From: an uncultured Prevotellaceae bacterium
Lineage (GTDB): Bacteria > Bacteroidota > Bacteroidia > Bacteroidales > Muribaculaceae
Assembly (NCBI GenBank): GCA_900541935.1
Contig: UQLZ01000022.1
Span: forward strand, 1-34,031
Direction of reading: 5' to 3'
DNA length: 34,031 nt
The first letter of the stretch is position 1; each line of letters begins with the position of its first letter. A program made the translations under genes and the position numbers. Below are positions 1 through 8,237 of the stretch, piece by piece. Below the pieces are notes generated by a model that was given only the letters and a program-made list of their open reading frames with translations, ran no database searches and was not told the origin of the DNA.

Positions 1-971
1 CGGAAGCGGCACGGGCGCATCCGCCCTGCTTGTCGGCAAGAAGATGCGGGGCTGGTCGGTACCAATGGTGGCAATGCGTCCGTCGTTGAGTGCGGCACGC
101 AGGGCGTCGCGGTCGGCGGCTGTCTTGATTGCGGGGTTGCACTTGATGCGTGTTCCGAGCGTGGCATAGTCGGCATCAGTGAAGAAGAGATGGGCTATGA
201 CAGCCTCAGCAGTGATGCGCGGATTGCTGCCGAAGAGCTGCAACTCGCGTGCTGTAGTGAGGTGTGCTACGTGCAGACGAGCTCCTGTCTGCTCGGCAAG
301 TTCCACAGCGAGGCGTGTAGACTGCCAGCATGCCTCCTCCGAACGAATCTCGGGATGATGCTCTACAGCCGGGTCGTCGCCATACTTGGCCTTAGCCTCA
401 GCCATGTTGCGATTGATTATGTCGGTGTCCTCGCAATGCGTCATGATGGGCAGTTGCGCTTTTGTAAACAGCTGCTGCAGCACCTCCTTGCGGTCGACGA
501 GCATATTGCCTGTGCTTGAACCCATAAACAGCTTTATACCAGGCACACGATGTGGGTCGACAGACGTAACGACATCAATGTTGTCGTTGGTGGCACCGAT
601 GAAGAAGCCGTAGTTGACGTGCGACTTCGTGCAGCGTCCGCATATTTGTCATCGAGTGCCTCGAGCGTTGTGGTCTGCGGATTGGTGTTGGGCATGTCGA
701 AATACGACGTGACACCGCCAAACGCAGCCGCGCGGCTCTCTGTTTCGATGTCGGCCTTCTGTGTCAATCCGGGGTCGCGGAAGTGCACATGGTCGTCAAT
801 CACACCGGGTAAAACAAAACACCCCGTAGCATCCACGACGCTGTCGTAGTTGCCACGGGGAGAGTCTGTACCTTCAACTATCTCTGTTATAACATCATTG
901 TCAACAATCACGGAAGCCTTTCGGGCAACACCCTCATTGACAACGGTTCCTCCAAATATTAATGTTTTCAT
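1..971 (-). pseudogene. pyrC: Dihydroorotase, 5' part, with two apparent one-base deletions
   Basis: Dihydroorotase closes carbamoyl-aspartate to dihydroorotate in pyrimidine synthesis. The frame from the ATG at 971 shows the amidohydrolase metal motif DHVHFRDPG (His61, His63) and continues to about 628. From 627 down to 55 the homology continues in another frame (KSHVNYGFFIGATNDN, then THCEDTD, then LHVAHLTT). From 52 to 1 it continues in a third frame, giving the expected Asp-(His)-Ala-Pro-His active-site motif. Each switch is explained by one missing base, near 628 and near 53. The C-terminal part lies outside the window. The gene is clearly more GC-rich than everything downstream. It is divergent from argS. 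Either it is decayed or foreign, or this contig end carries sequencing or assembly errors; the family assignment itself is secure. Confidence 0.85.
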
Positions 972-1122
972 TTTTCTTCAAAAAAACATCATTTTTCACC
1001 CAATTAGACTAATTCATACCCTATTTTTCCACAAACATTATATAAAAACATATTATTCAAAATAGCAAATACTATTAAATTCAGAAATAATCTGCCAAAA
1101 TCACCACAAATATAGTTAAGAA

Positions 1123-1146
1123 ACCTCTTTCTTTATATAAAGAGGT
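1123..1146. other. Inverted repeat in the pyrC-argS divergent spacer
   Basis: ACCTCTTT (1123-1130) and AAAGAGGT (1139-1146) are perfect 8-bp arms around an 8-nt AT-rich centre. The repeat lies about 30 bp upstream of the argS -7 box, so it would not be transcribed with argS. It could be an operator, or a weak terminator read on the minus strand. The rest of the 972-1222 spacer is AT-rich and shows nothing else I can name. Confidence 0.4.
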
Positions 1147-1177
1147 AAAAAAGCGATAATATCTCGCAGATTTTAAT

Positions 1178-1185
1178 TAATTTTG
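1178..1185 (+). promoter_or_regulatory. Bacteroidota -7 promoter element for argS
   Basis: TAATTTTG fits the TAnnTTTG consensus exactly and lies 37 bp before the argS ATG. No clear -33 TTTG or TTG was found at the usual 19-21 bp upstream. Confidence 0.55.
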
Positions 1186-1222
1186 CACCATATATACATA
1201 TTAAACAGAAAATTAAAGAGAA

Positions 1223-3013
1223 ATGTCAATAGATAATATTATTTCAACCGCAGTAAGCGAAGCGTTAAAAGAATTGTACGCTTTAGAAATGCCTGCCGAC
1301 AAGATTGTTCCGCAGACAACTAAGAAAGAATTTGAAGGAAACTTGACTATCGTTGTATTCCCATTTCTAAAGGCTTCAAAGAAGTCTCCAGAAATGACAG
1401 CGACAGAAATAGGCGACTACCTTGTTGCAAAATGCGATGCTGTTAAAACGTTTAACGTTATCAAAGGATTCCTTAACATCACTATCGAACCAAAATTCTG
1501 GCTATACGTTTTCAACGATATAAATGCTCAAGAAAATTACGGCTTTAAGGAAGAAACTCCAGAAAGCGAATTGGTTATGATTGAATATTCTTCACCGAAT
1601 ACAAACAAACCATTGCACTTGGGCCACGTAAGAAACAACCTTCTTGGCTATAGCCTTTCTCGCATTCTTAAAGCAAACGGCTACAAGATTGTAAAGACTA
1701 ACATCGTCAACGACCGCGGTATCCACATCTGCAAATCCATGCTTGCATGGCAAAAATGGGGCAACGGCGTTACACCTGAAAGTTGCGGCAAAAAGGGCGA
1801 CCACCTTATCGGTGACTTCTACGTTGCTTTCGACAAGCACTACAAGGCTGAACTTGCAGAACTTGAAGCAAAGGGTATGACTAAGGAAGAAGCAGAAGCG
1901 GCTTCTCCTCTCATGCAAGAGGCACGCGCTATGCTCCGCCGTTGGGAAGCAGGCGATACTGAAGTTAGAGAACTTTGGGCTACTATGAACTCATGGGTTT
2001 ATGCCGGTTTCGATGAAACTTATAAACGCATGGGAGTTGACTTTGACAAAATCTACTACGAAAGTCAAACATACCTTGAAGGAAAAGAAAAGGTTCTTGA
2101 GGGTCTCGAAAAAGGAATCATGTACCGCAAGGAAGACAACTCTGTTTGGGCGGACCTCACTGCCGACGGCCTTGACCACAAGCTGCTACTCCGCAGCGAC
2201 GGCACATCTGTATATATGACACAAGATATAGGTACTGCCAAACTCCGCTACCAGGACTACCCTATCGACAAGATGATTTACGTTGTTGGCAACGAGCAGA
2301 ACTACCATTTCCAAGTGCTTTCGCTTCTTCTTGACAAACTTGGTTTCAAATGGGGTAAAGACCTTGTACACTTCTCATACGGCATGGTTGAACTTCCTGA
2401 AGGCAAGATGAAATCTCGTGAAGGAACTGTTGTTGACGCTGATGACCTTATGGACGAAATGGTTTCAACTGCAAAACAGACATCAGCGGAACTCGGTAAA
2501 CTTGACGGCTGCACTCAGGAAGAGGCTGACAAAATTTCAGAAATCATTGGCCTCGGCGCTTTGAAGTACTTCATCCTCAAGGTTGACCCGAGAAAGAACA
2601 TGACATTCAACCCGAAAGAATCTATCGATTTTAATGGTAACACAGGTCCTTTCATTCAATATACTTACGCTCGCATCCAATCAGTAATGCGCAAGGCGGT
2701 TGCTGAAGGCATTTCTTTCAACTTCAACGCCGACAATTTCGAGCCTAACGATAAGGAAATAGCTCTTATCCAACGCATCGCTGACTTTGCGGAGGTTGTT
2801 AGCGAAGCTGGCAAGACATATAGCCCTGCATTGGTAGCAAACTACGCATACGAACTCGTTAAAGAATACAACCAGTTCTACCACGACTACCAAATTATGA
2901 AAGAGACAAACGAAGACATCCGCTCTTTCCGTCTTGCCCTTTCCAAGGTCGTTGGCAACACTATCCAACATGCTTTCTGGATGCTCGGCATCGACGTTCC
3001 TGAAAGGATGTAA
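1223..3013 (+). CDS. argS: Arginyl-tRNA synthetase
   Basis: Class I aminoacyl-tRNA synthetase that charges tRNA-Arg with arginine using ATP. The 596-residue product has the N-terminal Add-1-like domain (about 1-90), the HIGH-type signature HLGH at 132-135 within SPNTNKPLHLGHVRNN, and the KMSKS-type loop as KMKSREG at about 395-401. It ends with an anticodon-binding DALR-type helical domain; the length is normal for the family. The ATG at 1223 follows an A-rich leader with no Shine-Dalgarno, as expected for Bacteroidota, and a -7 promoter box lies 37 bp upstream. The next gene starts 50 bp downstream on the same strand, so read-through is likely. A weak 8-bp inverted repeat (3012-3019 and 3029-3036) overlaps the stop codon. 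Confidence 0.97.
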   Translation: MSIDNIISTAVSEALKELYALEMPADKIVPQTTKKEFEGNLTIVVFPFLKASKKSPEMTATEIGDYLVAKCDAVKTFNVIKGFLNITIEPKFWLYVFNDINAQENYGFKEETPESELVMIEYSSPNTNKPLHLGHVRNNLLGYSLSRILKANGYKIVKTNIVNDRGIHICKSMLAWQKWGNGVTPESCGKKGDHLIGDFYVAFDKHYKAELAELEAKGMTKEEAEAASPLMQEARAMLRRWEAGDTEVRELWATMNSWVYAGFDETYKRMGVDFDKIYYESQTYLEGKEKVLEGLEKGIMYRKEDNSVWADLTADGLDHKLLLRSDGTSVYMTQDIGTAKLRYQDYPIDKMIYVVGNEQNYHFQVLSLLLDKLGFKWGKDLVHFSYGMVELPEGKMKSREGTVVDADDLMDEMVSTAKQTSAELGKLDGCTQEEADKISEIIGLGALKYFILKVDPRKNMTFNPKESIDFNGNTGPFIQYTYARIQSVMRKAVAEGISFNFNADNFEPNDKEIALIQRIADFAEVVSEAGKTYSPALVANYAYELVKEYNQFYHDYQIMKETNEDIRSFRLALSKVVGNTIQHAFWMLGIDVPERM

Positions 3014-3063
3014 ACAAATTGGCATGGTATTTGTTTGTTTAATTAGAAACAAAACATTTTAAT

Positions 3064-3774
3064 ATGGAAAATTACAATCAACAGGGTTACTATCAAACCC
3101 CAGACGTTGCATTTGCTGCAAACGTCTCTAAAGCAATGAGAAGCGTCTATTTGAAGATGTTCCTCGCTTTGCTCGTGACTGCAGCCACTTCATTCGTTGT
3201 TTTGGCTCAACAATCATTCCTTATATATATGCTCAACAATCAATGGGTATATTGGGGACTTCTTATCGCTGAATTAGTACTTGTATTTTCTGTTAGTGCT
3301 CGACTTAATAAAATCAGCACAACAACAGCAAACTTGATGTTCTATGCATACTCTATTCTGAACGGCATTGTACTATCAGTAATCTTTATGATTTATACTT
3401 CTGGCTCTATCGCCCAGACTTTCTTGATAACAGCCGGCGTTTTCGGTGCAATGAGTGCGTACGGATACTTCACTAAAAGCGACCTTACGAAGTTTGGTTC
3501 ATTCTTGATGATGGCTCTTATCGGTCTTATTGTCTGCGTTGTAGTAAATATGTTCCTTGCAAGTTCTACACTTGACTGGATTATCAGTTTTGCCGGCGTT
3601 GCAATCTTCATCGGCTTGACTGCTTGGGATACTCAGAAAATCAAAACAATGATGGCTTATAGCGATGGTACAAACATCGGCAAAATAGCAACTATCGGTG
3701 CATTGAGCCTATACCTCGACTTTATAAACCTCTTCCTCTACCTTCTCCGTTTCTTCGGTGCTAGCAGAGACTAA
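3064..3774 (+). CDS. Bax inhibitor-1/YccA family membrane protein
   Basis: A 236-residue protein with a short polar N-terminus rich in Gln, Tyr and Asn, then about seven hydrophobic spans starting near residue 30. The family signature is visible late in the protein, with TAWDTQKIK between the last spans, and the acidic and aromatic residues of the final hairpin (SLYLDFINLFLYLLRFFG) fit the BI-1 fold. Family members (YccA, YbhL, TMBIM) are inner-membrane proteins associated with FtsH regulation or with proton-coupled calcium leak; the function here is not known. The gene follows argS by 50 bp and is closed by a strong terminator 17 bp past its stop codon. Confidence 0.9.
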   Translation: MENYNQQGYYQTPDVAFAANVSKAMRSVYLKMFLALLVTAATSFVVLAQQSFLIYMLNNQWVYWGLLIAELVLVFSVSARLNKISTTTANLMFYAYSILNGIVLSVIFMIYTSGSIAQTFLITAGVFGAMSAYGYFTKSDLTKFGSFLMMALIGLIVCVVVNMFLASSTLDWIISFAGVAIFIGLTAWDTQKIKTMMAYSDGTNIGKIATIGALSLYLDFINLFLYLLRFFGASRD

Positions 3775-3790
3775 GAGTTTTAACAAATTA

Positions 3791-3829
3791 AAACAGCGGC
3801 GTGGAAAAATCCACGCCGCTGTTTTTTTT
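3791..3829. terminator. Strong intrinsic terminator, probably bidirectional
   Basis: A perfect 13-bp GC-rich stem (3793-3805 with 3810-3822) closes an AAAA loop and is followed on the + strand by a run of T from 3822 to 3829. The minus-strand side has a shorter U-rich tail (TTTAATTTG). It separates the convergent BI-1 gene and DUF2148 gene and may serve both. Confidence 0.92.
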
Positions 3830-3845
3830 ATCCATATACCCCTTA

Positions 3846-4388
3846 TTATTTTGCCTGTTCTTTGGGCTTGCGGTCGAAGAACGGGTTCTTTGACGAAGCA
3901 CTCAACGCAATGGCAAGCACCTGCTTGCAACCTGGCAAATACTCCAAGTCCATAGAGCACCAGCCTGCCGAGAACATAACACGCGTATCTACCCTCAAAT
4001 CAGCCGCAACGGAGCAAGCCGCACCAATTGCAATACCAACATCAACGCTGTTAAAAGCACAAGGATTTTCCTGCGGATTCATTGAGCAAGACGGATAACC
4101 GCAATATCCACAATTCAACCCCTGACGCATTGACTTAGTGCCAATAAGAATAACAGCCTCGCCCTGTAGGATATTTTCAGCATCACGGATAAGAAACTTC
4201 ATTCCGCACTCGTCCGCTTTCTTCAACATCGCTTGCGAAAGTGCCTCAAGATCTTCCCTATCGGAAACCATCGCAATCTCAACAATATCAACGCCCTTTG
4301 CCTTTGGTGCTGTACGCGCTGCCATCATCATTCTTTCACCGGCATCAACAACCAATTTGTGCCTGATGTCTCGTTCATTTCTTACCAT
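3846..4388 (-). CDS. DUF2148 protein with ferredoxin-like cysteine cluster
   Basis: A 180-residue protein of the DUF2148 family (called ferredoxin domain-containing). The central part contains Cys93-x2-Cys96-x4-Cys101-x8-Cys110 in the segment NCGYCGYPSC, a pattern suited to one 4Fe-4S cluster, and further cysteines at 125, 144 and 154 that may also bind metal. No signal peptide or membrane span is present, so it is likely cytoplasmic. Its biochemical role is not known; a redox role is inferred from the cysteines only. Its start overlaps the end of the upstream acyltransferase gene by 14 bp, which suggests co-transcription and translational coupling although the two functions have no obvious link. 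Confidence 0.88.
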   Translation of the reverse strand: MVRNERDIRHKLVVDAGERMMMAARTAPKAKGVDIVEIAMVSDREDLEALSQAMLKKADECGMKFLIRDAENILQGEAVILIGTKSMRQGLNCGYCGYPSCSMNPQENPCAFNSVDVGIAIGAACSVAADLRVDTRVMFSAGWCSMDLEYLPGCKQVLAIALSASSKNPFFDRKPKEQAK

Positions 4389-5484
4389 ATCCTGCTAACT
4401 TTAAATATTTTCTGTAATCTATATTATGCACCTTTTCAGAAAGTACATCAATTCGCTCATTAACCTTGAGCAACTTGAATATACGCTCACGAAGATAATC
4501 AATTGCAAGACAAGTTGCAAATATTGCAAGCGCAACTCCAAGCATATACAAAACAAAATACCAATCATCAACATGCCCCTTTACTGAAAAAAGACGCTTC
4601 CACAAAAGTGTACGGATAAAGGAATTGTCATGAATAAGATAAACTCCAAAAGTAAGCGGTGCTATACGCATCATAACTTTTGAGAACCACCCCTCCTGCA
4701 CCTTCATTTTTGCCGCCCACAAGAATAGGAATAATGCCGAGAAAAACGCTATACCATTATTGTTATGATAATGCAAAAGAATCGGTGACTTGAATGCCGG
4801 ATACGCCAAAAAATGGCCAATCATAGTCCAAGCCGAGATGGCTGCAACCATTCCGAAATAATATTTGCCATAATGATTCTTTCCTGAAAAATCTGAATGA
4901 AGTCGGATATATCCGCCAAAGAAATAAAGGGCTATCATCCAGAGCAATGAGTTATTTGAACTGAACGTTGGACCGAGAAGGAAATCCATATTTATCACCA
5001 ACAGCAACACCAAAAGCATCTTATACTGTGCCTTTGTAATACTTGTTGCAACTATTGACAAGAACGGAGATAAAGCAAACAAAGCAATATACTTTGTTGC
5101 AAACCAATAACTGTCGTTCCAAATCGGAAAAGCCGATTTAAACAGCTCCACCCAACTTTTCACAAGGTTGCTGCCTGACAAAAGCATAACAAGGCAAATA
5201 AAAAATGAATAGAAGAATATCGGCAACCAAACCTTTGCCAACTTCCGCCATTTCATTGCCGACTTAACCATAAAGTAACCGGTGATAAGTATATAGCAGT
5301 TTGTCGAAACCTTAGCAAGGCTGCCGAGAAACTCAATAGAGCAAACATTGAATATTCCTGAAAAACTATCGGCAACCCCAACAGGTTTCTGCCCTATACC
5401 ATGTATAAAAAAATGCCATACAACGATAAAAAACATTGCAAGAACTCGCAATATTTCAAAACTCGGATTCCTCTTCTTTAACAT
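4375..5484 (-). CDS. Acyltransferase family 3 membrane protein
   Basis: A 369-residue integral membrane protein with about ten hydrophobic spans. The N-terminus FEILRVLAMFFIVVWHFFIH matches the acyltransferase-3 start, in which an Arg in the first span and the following His (here His24, also His28) are family hallmarks. Members such as OafA, WecH and NodX-like enzymes move acetyl or other acyl groups onto surface polysaccharides or other carbohydrate acceptors; the substrate here cannot be told from sequence. A soluble charged tail of about 25 residues follows the last span. The gene is promoter-proximal to the DUF2148 gene and divergent from the TonB receptor; a -7 box lies at 5505-5512. Confidence 0.88.
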   Translation of the reverse strand: MLKKRNPSFEILRVLAMFFIVVWHFFIHGIGQKPVGVADSFSGIFNVCSIEFLGSLAKVSTNCYILITGYFMVKSAMKWRKLAKVWLPIFFYSFFICLVMLLSGSNLVKSWVELFKSAFPIWNDSYWFATKYIALFALSPFLSIVATSITKAQYKMLLVLLLVINMDFLLGPTFSSNNSLLWMIALYFFGGYIRLHSDFSGKNHYGKYYFGMVAAISAWTMIGHFLAYPAFKSPILLHYHNNNGIAFFSALFLFLWAAKMKVQEGWFSKVMMRIAPLTFGVYLIHDNSFIRTLLWKRLFSVKGHVDDWYFVLYMLGVALAIFATCLAIDYLRERIFKLLKVNERIDVLSEKVHNIDYRKYLKLAGYGKK

Positions 5485-5504
5485 AACTTTTTAAATATCC
5501 TCTG

Positions 5505-5512
5505 CAAAAGTA
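5505..5512 (-). promoter_or_regulatory. -7 promoter element for the acyltransferase-DUF2148 unit
   Basis: On the minus strand the bases read TACTTTTG, an exact TAnnTTTG match, ending 20 bp before the acyltransferase ATG. No clear -33 element was found at the usual distance. Confidence 0.5.
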
Positions 5513-5665
5513 CAAAATAGAAGTCATTATCCATAAAACCGCCGCTAAATTAACACACCAGCAACCAAATTTCGCTAAAATTCCCGAATATGCCCATACA
5601 AGCCGTGCGGCTCTGCAATAAAAAGCCTCATTTGTCGTTATTATATGAAATACGAAATCGGAACA

Positions 5666-8074
5666 ATGAAATTTCTAAAATCACTATATTTTCTCATTTT
5701 GCTCCTACTGCCTTTTGCATTGGAAGCACAAGTAAAAATATTCGGTAAAGTCACAAATGCCGACAACGAGCCAATAGAATTTGCAACCATCAGAATTGGC
5801 GGAACCGCTATAGGTGCAAATACCGGCCTTGACGGGTCTTACTCAATATCCGTTGCAGAAAGCGACACTATTGAAGTTATCGCAACATGTATCGGCTATA
5901 AACAAAACAGTCAAAAACTGATTAAGCCTAAAGGTAACATAAACCTTAACATACGACTTTTCCGCACGGCTAAAGAACTGCAAGAACTGGAAATAACTGA
6001 GTACAAGAAGCAGACTGACGGAATGCTAAACATTGACACAGAAGCACTAAAACGCACACCGAATCTGTCTGGCAACGGCGTTGAAGCACTCATCACAACA
6101 ATGGCAGGAGTTTCTTCGAAAAATGAGTTAAGTTCTCAATATTCAGTCCGCGGCGGCTCATACGACGAAAACAGCGTATATATCAACGGTATAGAAATTT
6201 ACCGACCGCAACTTATAACATCAGGTCAGCAGGAAGGACTTAGCATTATCAACTCATCACTCGTAGGTTCTGTCGAATTTTCAACCGGTGGTTTCTCTGC
6301 AGAGTACGGCGACAAAATGTCATCTGTACTCGATATTACATACCGCCAGCCAGAGGCTTTCGAAGGAAATGTTGGACTCAGCATGATGGGTGCAGAAGCC
6401 GCCATCGGGCATAATGCAGGAAAATTTTCACAACTGCACGGCATTAGATACAAACGAAATACTTCTATTCTAAGTTCCTTGGAAACAAAAGGTGAATATG
6501 AACCAAAATACTTTGATTATCAAACAAATATAAGATATAAATTCAACAACAATTGGGATATTTCTTTTCTTGGAAACATCTCAATGAATAATTACCAGTT
6601 TACTCCTGCAACGCGTAAAACTTCCTTTGGAACAATGCAGAATGTCAAGGAATTTACAGTATATTTTGACGGAAAGGAATACGACAAGTTTGAAACATAC
6701 GTTGGTGCATTGGAACTAAACTATCATCCTAACAAAAGTACAACACTCACCCTTCTTGCATCTGGCTTCCTCACCAATGAACTTGTTTCATACGATATTT
6801 CAGGCGAATACTGGCTTGACGAAGCAGGCACCAACGACGGCGACAATTCAATCGGCGGACAGGTCGGCGTGGGAAAATATCTCGAACACGCACGAAACAG
6901 ATTCAAGGCAAATGTATATACCTTTGGTCTAAAAGGCCATACTTCTATAAACCGCCACAATATTGGCTACGGATTAGAGTACCGTCGCCAAAAGATATAT
7001 GACCGCTCTTCAGAATGGGAAATGAGAGACTCGGCGGGATATGCACTGCCAAGCGTTGACAACAAGTTGGAAATGATTTACAATCTAACTTCAAAGCACG
7101 ATATTAACACAAACAAAATATCATTCTACGCCCACGACACATACCGCTTGCTTTGCAATGCCGGGCTATTTACATTCAATGCAGGATTGAGAATGTCATA
7201 CTGGGATTTCAACAAGGAATTTTTGGTAAGCCCTCGTATCAGTGTAGGCTTTATACCTGAAGCAAACGAGAACCTTGCTTTCCGTCTCGCTGGGGGACTA
7301 TATTATCAATCTCCTTTCTATAAAGAATTTAGAATGATCAAGAAAGACGACTATGGCAACTCATACGCCGCATTGAACAATGATATAAAATCACAAAGAA
7401 GCGTTCAAGTTATTTTCGGAACAGATTATACGTTCAGAGCAATGAACAGACCATTTAAAATTACGGCTGAAGCATATTACAAAAACCTTGGTAACTTAAT
7501 TCCTTACGAACTTGACAACTTGAAACTGGTATATTCGGGGATTAACCAGTCTTCCGGATTTATCACCGGTCTTGACTTCAAATTCTTCGGTCAATTTGTT
7601 CCAGGCTCTGACTCTTGGATTAGTTTCTCTTTAATGAAAACGCAAGAAAACCTTAATGGCGTTAAAGTTCCGCGACCTACAGACCAAAGATACAGTATTG
7701 GCTTATTCTTTAACGACTATTTTCCCAAATTCCCTAAATTGAAATTCAGCCTTCGAGGAATCCTCTCTGACGGTTTCCCTATGACTCCACCACAAGTAAC
7801 ACGAGATGAAAACTTCTTTAGGGCACCTACTTACAAACGTGTTGACATAGGTTTGCAATACCAACTTGTTGGCAGTAACAAAGACGGCGTTAGACCAAAC
7901 AATTTCTGGAAAAACTTCAAAAGCATCTGGATTGGCGTTGACGTATTCAACCTTCTCGACATTTCAAATGTCAGCGGTTACTACTGGGTTACTGACGTAA
8001 ATCAAATACAGTATGGAGTTCCTAACTATCTGACCGGGCGACAATTCAATATTAATCTGTCAATAGCATTCTAA
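5666..8074 (+). CDS. TonB-dependent outer-membrane receptor with carboxypeptidase-regulatory-like domain
   Basis: An outer-membrane beta-barrel transporter of 802 residues from the ATG at 5666. An in-frame ATG at 5645 would add seven residues; I prefer 5666 because it gives a compact signal peptide (MKFLKSL, a Leu-rich core, then cleavage after ALEA). Domains in order are the signal peptide, a CarboxypepD_reg-like Ig fold (about 25-100, KIFGKVTNADNEPIEFATI), a plug domain (about 115-225, with SQYSVRGGSYDENSVYINGI), and a 22-strand-type barrel ending in the aromatic residue of NLSIAF. Uptake is powered by TonB-ExbBD. There is no SusD-like partner, anti-sigma factor or substrate enzyme next to it, so the ligand is unknown. 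Confidence 0.93.
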   Translation: MKFLKSLYFLILLLLPFALEAQVKIFGKVTNADNEPIEFATIRIGGTAIGANTGLDGSYSISVAESDTIEVIATCIGYKQNSQKLIKPKGNINLNIRLFRTAKELQELEITEYKKQTDGMLNIDTEALKRTPNLSGNGVEALITTMAGVSSKNELSSQYSVRGGSYDENSVYINGIEIYRPQLITSGQQEGLSIINSSLVGSVEFSTGGFSAEYGDKMSSVLDITYRQPEAFEGNVGLSMMGAEAAIGHNAGKFSQLHGIRYKRNTSILSSLETKGEYEPKYFDYQTNIRYKFNNNWDISFLGNISMNNYQFTPATRKTSFGTMQNVKEFTVYFDGKEYDKFETYVGALELNYHPNKSTTLTLLASGFLTNELVSYDISGEYWLDEAGTNDGDNSIGGQVGVGKYLEHARNRFKANVYTFGLKGHTSINRHNIGYGLEYRRQKIYDRSSEWEMRDSAGYALPSVDNKLEMIYNLTSKHDINTNKISFYAHDTYRLLCNAGLFTFNAGLRMSYWDFNKEFLVSPRISVGFIPEANENLAFRLAGGLYYQSPFYKEFRMIKKDDYGNSYAALNNDIKSQRSVQVIFGTDYTFRAMNRPFKITAEAYYKNLGNLIPYELDNLKLVYSGINQSSGFITGLDFKFFGQFVPGSDSWISFSLMKTQENLNGVKVPRPTDQRYSIGLFFNDYFPKFPKLKFSLRGILSDGFPMTPPQVTRDENFFRAPTYKRVDIGLQYQLVGSNKDGVRPNNFWKNFKSIWIGVDVFNLLDISNVSGYYWVTDVNQIQYGVPNYLTGRQFNINLSIAF

Positions 8075-8078
8075 GAGT

Positions 8079-8214
8079 CCCACGTGGCGGGCAATTGCGA
8101 GAATCTCCTGTGCAAGTTGTTGTATGTTATATTATGTAACAAACTGAATAAATGCGTATTACCTGTAGGGGTAGATGATGCATTTGTGAATTTTTTTGTT
8201 CCCGCGTGGCGGAC
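8079..8214. repeat. Pair of near-identical 14-mers framing the convergent spacer
   Basis: CCCACGTGGCGGGC at 8079-8092 and CCCGCGTGGCGGAC at 8201-8214 differ at two positions and are both followed closely by a copy of CAATT or GCAATT. They frame most of the 163-bp gap between the convergent TonB receptor and hydrolase genes. They are GC-rich islands in AT-rich DNA and could be the ends of a short interspersed element or a duplicated protein-binding site. Confidence 0.45.
8150..8197 (+). terminator. Possible terminator after the TonB receptor gene
   Basis: AATGC (8151-8155) can pair with GCATT (8180-8184), and TACC (8160-8163) with GGTA (8169-8172), giving an interrupted stem. A run of seven T at 8191-8197 follows after six bases. 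The stem is imperfect, so this is a weak call. Confidence 0.35.
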
Positions 8215-8237
8215 ACATTTGCAATTCCCATTTCTCT

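Noticed and set aside
190..519. Open frame of 109 codons on the + strand
   Set aside because: It lies antisense to the dihydroorotase homology, which is continuous over the same bases on the minus strand; no protein features.
3012..3036. 8-bp inverted repeat at the argS stop codon as a terminator
   Set aside because: AAACAAAT/ATTTGTTT contains hardly any G or C and is not followed by a proper T run; read-through into the BI-1 gene is more likely.
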